This document shows positions 23,063-31,702 of a DNA stretch of 36,995 nt, piece after piece; position 1 is the first letter of the stretch, and each line of letters opens with the position of its first letter. The notes beneath the pieces are model-generated. The model had not been told where the DNA came from. It saw only the letters and a list, made by a program, of their open reading frames with translations, and made no database searches. The stretch comes from Defluviitaleaceae bacterium. Its GTDB lineage: Bacteria > Bacillota > Clostridia > Lachnospirales > WRAX01. The DNA lies in assembly GCA_009780415.1 (NCBI GenBank), contig WRAC01000027.1, positions 1 to 36,995 on the forward strand, read 5' to 3'. The translations under genes and the position numbers were made by a program.

Positions 23063-24757
23063 TTAATGCGGTTGATATATTGTTATTTTTGTGCAAACAC
23101 CCTCCTTGCTGTCTATTATAACGTCGCCCAAGCCTTCCGAACACAGCTTTACCCTTTCAATTACGTTCCGCAGCCCATAACCGCTTTTGGAAACGGTTTT
23201 GTCCCCTTCGTTGATTTTATCAATTACCTCCTTGGGGATCCCGATACCGTCATCCTCCACGACAAGATAGTAAAATTCGGCATCGGCATAGCTGTAAATC
23301 GTGATGTTCAAATGATTGCCGCTCGCGCCCCTGCCGTGATATACCGAATTCTCTATAAGCGGTTGCAGTATAAGCTTCACTGTTTTCCGCCCCATCAATT
23401 CCGTATCAATATCTATATGCACATTGATCTCTTTGCCGTAACGTAATTTTTGCAAATATATGTATGCCTCAAGATGGTTCAGCTCCCTGTGAAGCGGCAC
23501 CTGGTTTTCATCCAGAACAAGCGAATATCTCAGGAATATGGCAAGGCTCTCCACAGCGTCGGCCAGCACATCCGGGTTGCCTTGATGCGACAGCCACTTA
23601 ATGGAAGAAAGTGAATTGAATAAAAAATGCGAGTTTATCTGCGCGCGCAGCGCCGACATCTCCGCAACGCGCTTTAGCTCGTTGATATCGTTGTTCTGCG
23701 CGATTAAGTCAAGAATACGTTTCCTCGTTTCGTCCAGTTCCCCGGCCAGCATCCCAAACTCGTCGCTGCCGTCAACACGCAGGTCCGTACTAAGCTCCCA
23801 GCTGCTTATCGCCGCGATTTTTTCCTGCAAGGTCTTTAGCCTGCTGCCAAAGCGCATGGACATAAGCGCCACAAAAACGAAGGAGGACGCAAGCACGCCG
23901 ATGATTACGGGAACAAGCCGTATCATCATCAGCCGGTATCCGCGGTTCAGGTTATCGGGAATCACCTCAATAACCACATCAAACCCGCTGTTTCCCGCGG
24001 TAATTGCTATCGCGTCATAAGAGATGTCAAGGCCTCCGCTTAAAATAAAAAGCTCGCCGCTTTGGCGGCTTGTGTGAAGCAGCGGCCCAAACAGCGTCCG
24101 GTCGCTCATTGACATTAAATTCCGCCCGTTTGTGACGCAGATGAGGTTCCCGCTTTTATCACTGCTGAAAAACCCGATTAACTCGGTTTCGTATACGCAC
24201 ATTTCAAGATAGTAATCCCATTCGGGATTGGTTTGATATACTTTCTTAAATATGGAAAAAACCTTTTCGTTTCGATTGTTTAAGTATGTGCCGGTTATAA
24301 GGAAATTGTCCCTGTACGCGGTGTTGCCCGGTATAAATTCGTTGAATACATCCCCAATATTACTGATAGCATTATACAAATCATCTATTTCGCCGAACGC
24401 GTTTCTGCGGTGGAGGCGGATATCCCTTATTCTTGCGGTATGCAGATCGGTAAACTCGGAGGTTATATCATTTAATATCACGCCCACTTGATGGTGGTTA
24501 CCGTTTTCCATCGGTTGGAGAAGCTCCTTGTTTGTTGCCAGAAGCCTGAGGTAGGACATAAAATACTCTATACGGTTATCAATGTTTATGGCTATTTGCC
24601 TGCCGTAAGCCTCCAGCACCTGGTTTTCCTGATTACGGTAGCTTTCCCTGAGGATTAAATGCAGCATTATCATAACCGTTGCTATGATAAATAATATAAT
24701 CATGGTGAATCCGGCGTTTAACTGCGTTCTGAACTTCAGATTATTAAGTAAACGCAT
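23063..24757 (-). CDS. Sensor histidine kinase, YesM type
   Basis: 564 residues from ATG 24757 (GGAGGG eight bases upstream). A first membrane helix lies at about 12-35 and an extracytoplasmic sensor region at 40-275. A second helix sits at about 280-305 and a HAMP-like linker at 305-360. The His_kinase domain has ALRAQINSHFLFNSLSSIKWL (phospho-acceptor His in SHFLFNSL, about 377) and the ATPase domain has LQPLIENSVYHG (N box), DDGIGIP and GYGLRNV. It probably senses an extracellular sugar signal and phosphorylates the AraC-type regulator whose gene it overlaps by 14 bases. Confidence 0.93.
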   Translation of the reverse strand: MRLLNNLKFRTQLNAGFTMIILFIIATVMIMLHLILRESYRNQENQVLEAYGRQIAINIDNRIEYFMSYLRLLATNKELLQPMENGNHHQVGVILNDITSEFTDLHTARIRDIRLHRRNAFGEIDDLYNAISNIGDVFNEFIPGNTAYRDNFLITGTYLNNRNEKVFSIFKKVYQTNPEWDYYLEMCVYETELIGFFSSDKSGNLICVTNGRNLMSMSDRTLFGPLLHTSRQSGELFILSGGLDISYDAIAITAGNSGFDVVIEVIPDNLNRGYRLMMIRLVPVIIGVLASSFVFVALMSMRFGSRLKTLQEKIAAISSWELSTDLRVDGSDEFGMLAGELDETRKRILDLIAQNNDINELKRVAEMSALRAQINSHFLFNSLSSIKWLSHQGNPDVLADAVESLAIFLRYSLVLDENQVPLHRELNHLEAYIYLQKLRYGKEINVHIDIDTELMGRKTVKLILQPLIENSVYHGRGASGNHLNITIYSYADAEFYYLVVEDDGIGIPKEVIDKINEGDKTVSKSGYGLRNVIERVKLCSEGLGDVIIDSKEGVCTKITIYQPH

Positions 24758-25982
24758 TAACCTGGCCCTCCGACATGCCATGCCTGAAATCGCTGGGAGT
24801 TAGGCCCGTTTCTTTCTTGAATATGGTGTGGAAATATGTCAGGCTGCCAAAGCCGCATTGATCTGCGATCTCATTGATCATCAGCGTACTGCCGCGAAGA
24901 AACTCCTCCGCCTTTTCAAGGCGCGTTTTCATCAGAAACCGGTTTACGCTTATTTTCTTCACGGACTTGAAAACAGTTCCCAGATAGTTGGGCGTAAAGT
25001 GCATTTGCTTGGCAATGGATTCCAGCGTAAGCTGGGATTGGTATTGCGCAAGTATGATTTCCTCAACCTCATCCGCTATTTGCTGCTTATTCTTCTTCTT
25101 TTCATCAGCCGGACCATGCCCGGGATATGGGCGCACACTGCGCCGCAGCAGCTCCGTATACAACTCATACGGGCTTCGCCGGCTGCCCTCCCCGCACACC
25201 ATTTTTATTTTCACAGGCTTAATGTTTCTTTCCTTAAAAAATTTCTGTAAAAGACCCTCCATCTTTTTGATTATATCTGGTTCACCCCGGACGCAAAAGA
25301 ACGTTATAAGTATTCCCGGCGTCATGCATACGCTGATTGACTGCGCGCAAAGCCTGGCGCAGTTTTTATTAAGGCTGGCGATGCTTTTGTCTATTGACTT
25401 TGTAAAATTTTTGTCGTAGAGGCTTAATAAAAGGCACAGCTTACCCGGCGACGGCTCACATAACCATTCGAGCCTCAAGTTGCGCGCATTCTCCCCGTCG
25501 GTTCGCATACCCATAAGCATACGGCTTATAAGGGCTTCGTGCGCAAGGCTTACGTTGATGCTGTAGCTTTTCTTAATCTCGCTGTACATCCGTTGTTCCA
25601 GGGCTTTTTCAGTTATTTCGTCAGCCGCTTTTTTTACAATCCGCAGAAGCTCCACTTCGTTGACGGGCTTCATTACATACGCTTGAATGTTTAAGTCTAT
25701 TGCCTGTTTGGCATATTCAAAATCATCATAGGAGCTGAGAAAGATGATTTTCGTTTCAGGGGCGTGCCTGCGTATTTTCCTTGATAATTCAATGCCGTTC
25801 ATAACCGGCATCTTTACGTCGGTAAGCACAATGTCGGGGCGCAGCTTCTCCACCAATGAAAACCCTTGCGAGCCATTGGAAGCCTCCCCGATAATCTGCA
25901 CGCCAACAAGCTTCCAGTCGATGCAGTTTACAAGCGAATTCCTTTCAAAAACCTCATCCTCTACTAATATCATCGTTGGCAT
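24744..25982 (-). CDS. AraC-type response regulator, YesN type
   Basis: 412 residues from ATG 25982, with GGGGGGA just upstream. The receiver domain (about 1-120) has VEDEVFERN, the phospho-acceptor Asp in DIVLTDVKMPVMNG and the switch Lys in VMKPVNEVE. A middle region of about 170 residues follows, then a C-terminal AraC DNA-binding domain (about 305-405) with LESIAKQMHFTPNYLGTVFK and IADQCGFGSLTYFHTIFKKETGLTPSDFR. It is the likely activator of the downstream transporter operon. Confidence 0.94.
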   Translation of the reverse strand: MPTMILVEDEVFERNSLVNCIDWKLVGVQIIGEASNGSQGFSLVEKLRPDIVLTDVKMPVMNGIELSRKIRRHAPETKIIFLSSYDDFEYAKQAIDLNIQAYVMKPVNEVELLRIVKKAADEITEKALEQRMYSEIKKSYSINVSLAHEALISRMLMGMRTDGENARNLRLEWLCEPSPGKLCLLLSLYDKNFTKSIDKSIASLNKNCARLCAQSISVCMTPGILITFFCVRGEPDIIKKMEGLLQKFFKERNIKPVKIKMVCGEGSRRSPYELYTELLRRSVRPYPGHGPADEKKKNKQQIADEVEEIILAQYQSQLTLESIAKQMHFTPNYLGTVFKSVKKISVNRFLMKTRLEKAEEFLRGSTLMINEIADQCGFGSLTYFHTIFKKETGLTPSDFRHGMSEGQVNAFT

Positions 25983-26024
25983 ATCTATCCCCCCGGCTGG
26001 ATTCATTTAAATATACCTATTATG

Positions 26025-26053
26025 ATTTTACTATTTTTTTACCGGTAAAACAA
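26025..26053 (-). promoter_or_regulatory. Candidate promoter of the two-component pair, with inner palindrome
   Basis: On the minus strand TTGTTT (26053-26048), 17-base spacer, TAAAAT (26030-26025). The perfect 14-bp palindrome TTTTACCGGTAAAA (26037-26050) lies in the spacer and -35 box and could be an operator. The -35 is imperfect. Confidence 0.45.
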
Positions 26054-26056
26054 GCA

Positions 26057-27469
26057 TTAATACAATTTCATGTGATAATCCAGTATGGTGGGGTAGGTAA
26101 TACGGCTGTAAAGTATGCAAGCGCCTCCCCAACCGCGGCCTATATGCTGAATCATCACATCGCTGTCGGGGTGGCCGTATGTGAGCCCGTTGGCCGAATA
26201 GATTGCTGAAGATTTGGATATCGTAGGGCATTTGGGAATTTTTAGTCTCCTGTCGGTTTGGGATTCGGGCGCAAGCGCGTAATCGCCGCCGTGGTGTGAC
26301 GCTTGCAGCCAGCACCTGCTCCCGTTTTGGATATCATCAAGCACGGGCTTTTGTATTCCCGAATACGTGCAATCTCCCGCAAGCAATGCATAGGTTTTGC
26401 TGGGATGATGCGTTATATGCATGTACAGCCCATGGTGGTGCGGATGGCGGTTCATGCCGTTCTTAGCGATATCGTAAGCGTCCACCTTACCCAGCACAAC
26501 GTTCGCCGATACATGTGTGCCGCCTCCGGGAAAGCTGTGTGCAATGGTATGGATAGTTGCCGTGGTCTTAAAGTAGCTCTGAACTTTTAATTTTGACGGC
26601 GCGTCGCTGTCCGGCACAATCAGAATACCGTTTTTGAAAAGCTCCGCGCCGGAATCGATTTTATGCAGTGCATGGATGAGGTTCACATGGTCATTATGCC
26701 AATGGGATATTACAACGGTTAAGCCGGGACTTGTCCGCAATAATTGAATAATTGCATCGCGGTTTCTTATAGCGGCATCTCTCAGTCCGGCGGAAACACC
26801 GCCGGGAATACAGCCAAGATCGAAGAAGCCCATTAAAGCATCGCCGTCATCATATAAACCGGCGCATAAACCCGCTCCGACATATTGAATCCTTACGGCT
26901 CTGATGTTCTTGGCGAAATAACCCAAGCTTGCGTCTGCATCGGGAGAGGGCGCAACCCGGAACAGCTTGCTTATCAGTTCGCTCATACCGGGTTTAAAGG
27001 GCGACACTTTTACGTTTACCACATCGGAAACATCATCGTCGTCATGCAGGCTGCTTGCGTATCCGACATCCGCGCCAAAAGCTGGGTCGATTACGTCAAG
27101 CCTAAGGAACACGCCCGGGCTGAAGAAACCCATAGAAACGTCATACCGCCCGTAAGGGTGCCACTGAAACATAAACAACGGTTTTTCTCCGAAATAATCA
27201 AGCTTCGCCCTGTTAAATTCGTCGCTGTCCATGCCGTGACAGCGCATTACATCAAGCGCGTTTACGAGTTCCGGGCTTTCGTTCCCTGTGAGTCTATAGC
27301 TGTCGTCAACCAGCGGCTGTACAAATTCCCACGGCATTACTTCAAGCTCTATAGTGCCGATATGCCGAAACGACCCGCTTGCGCCAGGTATCTTGCCCGA
27401 AACATCCAATATCGTGCGCGTTGTATACGCCAAATAAGAGCCTTTCCCCAGTCCAAATGCTCCGCCCAT
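26057..27469 (-). CDS. Metallo-beta-lactamase-fold hydrolase with long unknown N-terminal region
   Basis: 470 residues. The C-terminal part (about 190-470) has the MBL motifs: VVISHWHNDHVN (HxHxDH, about 251-257), HITHHPSK, LLAGDCTYS (metal-bridging Asp) and ASHHGGDY (last His), so a two-metal hydrolase site looks complete. Residues 1-190 contain alternating hydrophobic strands and do not match a family I know. No signal peptide. ATG 27469 has GGAGGGG. It diverges from the large DUF6603-like operon with only 123 bases between, which suggests a shared role and shared control. The substrate is unknown; nuclease, lactonase and phosphodiesterase activities are all possible for this fold. Confidence 0.8.
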   Translation of the reverse strand: MGGAFGLGKGSYLAYTTRTILDVSGKIPGASGSFRHIGTIELEVMPWEFVQPLVDDSYRLTGNESPELVNALDVMRCHGMDSDEFNRAKLDYFGEKPLFMFQWHPYGRYDVSMGFFSPGVFLRLDVIDPAFGADVGYASSLHDDDDVSDVVNVKVSPFKPGMSELISKLFRVAPSPDADASLGYFAKNIRAVRIQYVGAGLCAGLYDDGDALMGFFDLGCIPGGVSAGLRDAAIRNRDAIIQLLRTSPGLTVVISHWHNDHVNLIHALHKIDSGAELFKNGILIVPDSDAPSKLKVQSYFKTTATIHTIAHSFPGGGTHVSANVVLGKVDAYDIAKNGMNRHPHHHGLYMHITHHPSKTYALLAGDCTYSGIQKPVLDDIQNGSRCWLQASHHGGDYALAPESQTDRRLKIPKCPTISKSSAIYSANGLTYGHPDSDVMIQHIGRGWGGACILYSRITYPTILDYHMKLY

Positions 27470-27592
27470 TATTTACCCCTCCAGTAAATTTACTATAGGT
27501 ACTATTATTTTCAACATAATTGTAGCATATTTTGTCAAGGTATGCTATAATTTTAGTAAATTTTGGTTTATTTAACATTTGGGGGCGTTTAT
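27470..27592. promoter_or_regulatory. Divergent control region between the MBL gene and the large operon
   Basis: Contains a perfect 12-bp palindrome AGTAAATTTACT (27483-27494) whose AGTAAATTT half recurs at 27555-27563. It also contains an inverted repeat TAGCATA (27523-27529), 11 bases, TATGCTA (27541-27547). The right arm of the latter runs into a TATAAT box (27546-27551) facing the large operon, 42 bases before its ATG. No good -35 box is visible at 16-18 bases, which fits regulated rather than constitutive expression. Confidence 0.5.
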
Positions 27593-30500
27593 ATGAATAT
27601 AAACAAGATTGCGTCCAATATCCGCGCGTCTGTTTCCGGCGGGCACTGGACACTGTGTGACAAGAACACCTTCGGCAACGAAACGGGATATATCTCCGCG
27701 TACCTGAACGATGTTTTCGGCGAGGACACGCTGGATATGCGTGACGCGGTGTTCACGGACATTCACACGACGCCGGAAGGTAAAGCCGTAGCGGTTTCCG
27801 GCTTTGCCGAATGCCGCCAGAAGATAACATTTACGCAGAAAAATGAGGACGGGGAAACGGCGATTTTCGTCGCCCATCGTCTTGAAACGGAAATACCGGA
27901 GATAAGCCTTCCCGTTGCCGATTTGTATCAGGAATACGGCTTTACATCCGGTAAAGAGGGCATTTCCTCAAAGGGCGGCGGTTCTGTGCAAATCGGCGGC
28001 TGTCTGCTCGATTTATCCGGCGCGTATAACGGATATAGGAAAAACTGGGAGTTCAGCGCGGCAACTCGGGAGGGGGCGGATTTTTCACTCCTTGGCGTCA
28101 TGGGGGCAATGCTCAAACCGCTGGGGATAAATTTCAATCTGTCTTTGCTGCCGGATATCCGCGTTACCGACTTCACATTCATTTACGCCACGGGCTCGGC
28201 GCTGCTTTCGCCCATAGCGCATCTCGAGATGCGGACAAACGTCAGCCTGTCCGTATGTGAAAAACTGGGGCTGCGCAATTTGGGCGTCACCATCGGGCAT
28301 ACCTGCGGTAAAAAGGATGAATCAGCCTTCTCTTTCTCGCTGACGGGTGACTTGGTTATCGGAAACTCAAAATCCGCCGCCGTGATGAAGTATGAACGCG
28401 GCACGTTTAATTTTATTCTTGATACGGAGGATTTCACAGCGCCAAACATCGGTGATGTGGCGTCGGTTTTCGGGCTGGACGCGGCAAGCTGGCTTCCCCG
28501 GGAGTTTTCGCAGATTACGCTAAACCGCCTGGAAGCCGCCGTAGCCGGGGATTTCTCCGCCATTCCGTATTTTAACATCAGCTTTTCAACCGGAGAGCCT
28601 TGGAAATTCTTCGATATAGACAGCTTACAGCTGCTGAATATCGGTGTGTGCGTTACCGTAGAAAAATCCGGCGGAAACACCGGTGTGTTCGCGTTAATTG
28701 ACGGTACGGTACGGCTGTTCGGCCAGGATATTATTCTGTACGCAAGCGTTTCCCCGGAGCGGGAGGGATGGGAGTTCGGGGCTCGGCTGCCTGAAGATAA
28801 CGATTTCCACATAAACGCCTTCGTATCGGAGTTTGCCCGCGTGCTGTTCGGTGCGGAGGGCTTTGCTTTACCGATACCGGATATCCTTATCTCGAACGCA
28901 ATGCTCATGTTCAGGCTGTCGGATAAATCATTCACCGCCAAGGCAACGGTAAAGGTTGGTGAACCCGGCGGCGGCATACTGCGGAAATTCTTCGGCGGCG
29001 CGCAGGCTTCGTTTGAGGTTTCGTCTTCCGTGAAGGATGGCAAACGGGAATATAAAGTAATGTTTGACGGGAGCCTTGTGATTTCGGAACAGCATTTCGC
29101 GGTTAGGTACGAATACGACAGATCCGGCGGCACGAACATGCTAAGAGCCGGCTGGGAAAATAAGGCGCCGATTAGCCCGCTGTCCCTTGCGGCTGTGATC
29201 GGCGCAATGGGCGGCTCCGTACCCGCCGTACTGAACGATTTCGACCTAAGCGTGGACAAGGCGTCCATGGAATATGACTTTAGTAACAGTATTTTAAACA
29301 TAACCGTCGAAAACAAGAAATACGGCGGGGTCAAGCTGAGCGTATGGAACGACGGTATCATTGACTGCGCCGTCATTATCACGTGCAATGACATCGCCCT
29401 CTCCGGCCTGCCCGTAGTGGGAACGAAGCTGAAACTGCTGGATTCATTAAAAATCCAGCAGCTATCCTTTGCCGTTACCACCCGTAAAACAAAGTACGAA
29501 GGCTGGGATATTCCGCCGGGCGCGGCTATTATGGGCAATATATCCGGCGAGAAGGTTTACGCGCAGCTTACCGAGTTTAGACCGAAGGAAAATGAATTTG
29601 CACAGGATTCGGACGGCATATCCATGGTCAAGTGGTTTACAATCGAGAAGAGCCTTTCGGTGTTTAGCTTCCACCGTTTCGGTATCGGCTACGATAACGG
29701 GCGGCTTAGCTTTTTGCTGGATGCATCCTTGCAAACATCTCCCATTTCCATGAATTTGATGGGGCTGGGAGTGGGGATGAACATTAACAACCCGCGGGAT
29801 ATCGCATTCCGGCTGGACGGGCTGGGTGTCGGTTATAAGTCGGAGGCCGTTTCCATTTCCGGTGAGTTCGCAAATATGTCCACGAAGGAAAAGGAAACAT
29901 ACGCCGGTTCGCTGATGATTAAGATCAAGGATTTCTCGTTGTTCGCGTTCGGGCTGTACGAGGCTACTGAGGAATACTCCGCGTTGATGGCGTACGCGCT
30001 GCTGGGGCTGCCGATTGGCGGGCCGCCCATCTTCTTTGTGACGGGACTGGCGGCGGGGTTCGGATACAATGAGAAGCTGCCCGCCCCGCCAATCGAGAAA
30101 GTGGCGGAATTCCCGCTGGTAGCCGCCGCAACCGGGAAACTGAACGAGAAAGGTATGGTCGCGGCGCTGTTAAAAGCTATTCAAATGTCGAAAGGGCAAT
30201 ATTTCCTTGCGGCGGGCGTTCGTTTTACATCGTTCAAGCTTATCAACTCATTCGCCCTGCTGCTGGTGTCATTGGGGAACGAGCCGGAGTACAGCCTGCT
30301 GGGCGTTTCAACACTGACCGTACCGTTCGATAAGACCGAGTCGCCTATTGCCCGCGCGGAGCTTCTGGTGAAGGCTTCGTACAGGCCGTCCGCCGGGTTG
30401 TTTGCTATCCAGGCGCAGCTGTCCTCCGATTCCTACATCCTTTCTAAGGAATGTACGCTGACCGGAGGGTTCGCCTTCTTCACCTGGTTCTCCGGCAACC

Positions 30501-31702
30501 ACAAGGGCGATTTTGTACTGACCCTCGGCGGCTACAGCGATACATATACAAAACCTCCCCACTACCCCGCCGTACCCCGCGTCGGCTTCCGCTGGAGGGT
30601 CAGCAATAACATAACCATCTCCGGCGAGGCCTACTTCGCACTTACACCGAGGATGCTGATGGCGGGCGGCAAGCTTGAGGCCGTTTACCAAAGCGGCAAT
30701 CTCAAAGCCTGGTTCATAGCCAAGGCGTACTTTGAGATAAGGTGGAAGCCCTTGTGGTACGAGGCCGGTATCAGCGTGCGGCTGGGCGCGTCTTACAGGG
30801 TTTCGATATTCGGCTTTAAAAAGACGTTCTCACTGGAGATCGGGGCCTCACTCAGGGTATGGGGGCCGGAGTTCTCCGGGAAGGTGAGCATAAGCTGGTT
30901 CATTATTTCATTCACAATCTACTTCGGCGCAAACGCGAATAAGCCCGCCGAAACAATCGACTGGGATACGTTCTGTTCCTCCTTTCTGCCGCAGGATAAT
31001 ACAGCCAACGCGGGATATACGGCGTGTACCGTCAATGTGTCGTCCGGGCAGATTGGGATTATCAAGCTGGATGATAACGATACGCCCGCCGTACGCCCGG
31101 ATGAGCTGGTTATTACCGTCAGTTCATGTGTTCCGGCGGCAGAGATCACCGTCAACGGCTGTGGTCCGTTGACCGGAAGCGCGGCGGGAATATTACCCAT
31201 GGGCGCATCCGCTATGAAGTCGGATATTACCGTCCTATTTATCAGCAATAGAATTGATATTGTAACCGCCGAATACGAGGAGATACTCGATAATGTCCCC
31301 GCCGCGCTCTGGGGTAATGATCCAAGTTCCGGCAATACGTTGGTAAAGGGCGCGCTGACCGGTGTACGCGTGAGCCCCAAAAGAACTGAGGCCGACAAGA
31401 TATTCCCGGAGGCAAGCGACATTAATATCGAAAAGCTGGGTGAATTGGCGAAAATAGAACGTTCGTATAATTGGGCGTCCGCTCCCGTAATTAATAACCC
31501 ATACAAGCAGGAGAAGGCACTTGACCGCTTCTGCATGACTGCAATGGATGCTAAGATTATAAAAAACAGGGACAGTCTGTTGGAAAGCTGGCACGGCGAG
31601 GGTTTGCTCTCCGGCTTGCCCGGTGCGGTTGATATAACCGATCTAGCCAAGCATGGCAAAAACCTGTTTGACGCGGATATCTTCTTGGGGGTGGTAGTAT
31701 GA
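27593..31702 (+). CDS. Giant cytosolic protein with DUF6603-like region and internal repeats
   Basis: 1369 residues from ATG 27593 (GGGGGCG upstream). No signal peptide or membrane helix. Residues about 150-630 contain repeating units, each opening with a short helix ending in FG or MG, then an LP turn and long alternating strands (VFGLDAASWLP, VLFGAEGFALPIPD, AVIGAMGGSVPAVLND). Residues about 640-1130 resemble DUF6603: the block GGPPIFFVTGLAAGFGYNEK with PPIEKVAEFPLV, the later VGFRWRVSNNITISGEAYFALTPRMLMAGG, and a strand-rich SFTIYFGAN. The last 230 residues are a separate beta-rich region with VPAALWGNDP. The family has no known function. The stop overlaps the next ATG (ATGA), and three more large genes follow, so it is probably the scaffold of a multi-protein assembly (inference). 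Confidence 0.85.
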   Translation: MNINKIASNIRASVSGGHWTLCDKNTFGNETGYISAYLNDVFGEDTLDMRDAVFTDIHTTPEGKAVAVSGFAECRQKITFTQKNEDGETAIFVAHRLETEIPEISLPVADLYQEYGFTSGKEGISSKGGGSVQIGGCLLDLSGAYNGYRKNWEFSAATREGADFSLLGVMGAMLKPLGINFNLSLLPDIRVTDFTFIYATGSALLSPIAHLEMRTNVSLSVCEKLGLRNLGVTIGHTCGKKDESAFSFSLTGDLVIGNSKSAAVMKYERGTFNFILDTEDFTAPNIGDVASVFGLDAASWLPREFSQITLNRLEAAVAGDFSAIPYFNISFSTGEPWKFFDIDSLQLLNIGVCVTVEKSGGNTGVFALIDGTVRLFGQDIILYASVSPEREGWEFGARLPEDNDFHINAFVSEFARVLFGAEGFALPIPDILISNAMLMFRLSDKSFTAKATVKVGEPGGGILRKFFGGAQASFEVSSSVKDGKREYKVMFDGSLVISEQHFAVRYEYDRSGGTNMLRAGWENKAPISPLSLAAVIGAMGGSVPAVLNDFDLSVDKASMEYDFSNSILNITVENKKYGGVKLSVWNDGIIDCAVIITCNDIALSGLPVVGTKLKLLDSLKIQQLSFAVTTRKTKYEGWDIPPGAAIMGNISGEKVYAQLTEFRPKENEFAQDSDGISMVKWFTIEKSLSVFSFHRFGIGYDNGRLSFLLDASLQTSPISMNLMGLGVGMNINNPRDIAFRLDGLGVGYKSEAVSISGEFANMSTKEKETYAGSLMIKIKDFSLFAFGLYEATEEYSALMAYALLGLPIGGPPIFFVTGLAAGFGYNEKLPAPPIEKVAEFPLVAAATGKLNEKGMVAALLKAIQMSKGQYFLAAGVRFTSFKLINSFALLLVSLGNEPEYSLLGVSTLTVPFDKTESPIARAELLVKASYRPSAGLFAIQAQLSSDSYILSKECTLTGGFAFFTWFSGNHKGDFVLTLGGYSDTYTKPPHYPAVPRVGFRWRVSNNITISGEAYFALTPRMLMAGGKLEAVYQSGNLKAWFIAKAYFEIRWKPLWYEAGISVRLGASYRVSIFGFKKTFSLEIGASLRVWGPEFSGKVSISWFIISFTIYFGANANKPAETIDWDTFCSSFLPQDNTANAGYTACTVNVSSGQIGIIKLDDNDTPAVRPDELVITVSSCVPAAEITVNGCGPLTGSAAGILPMGASAMKSDITVLFISNRIDIVTAEYEEILDNVPAALWGNDPSSGNTLVKGALTGVRVSPKRTEADKIFPEASDINIEKLGELAKIERSYNWASAPVINNPYKQEKALDRFCMTAMDAKIIKNRDSLLESWHGEGLLSGLPGAVDITDLAKHGKNLFDADIFLGVVV

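Noticed and set aside
27532-27551. TTGTCA followed by TATAAT as a promoter of the large operon
   Set aside because: The spacing is only eight bases, far from 16-18, so the two boxes cannot form one promoter.
27563-27592. Longer start for the giant gene at 27563
   Set aside because: ATG 27593 has GGGGGCG at the right spacing, while the upstream start has none and lies beside the -10 box.
28183-29538. 451-codon open frame on the minus strand
   Set aside because: It is the complement of the giant gene, has no ribosome binding site, and its Ser/Pro-rich composition is typical of antisense frames in genes with GC-rich third positions.
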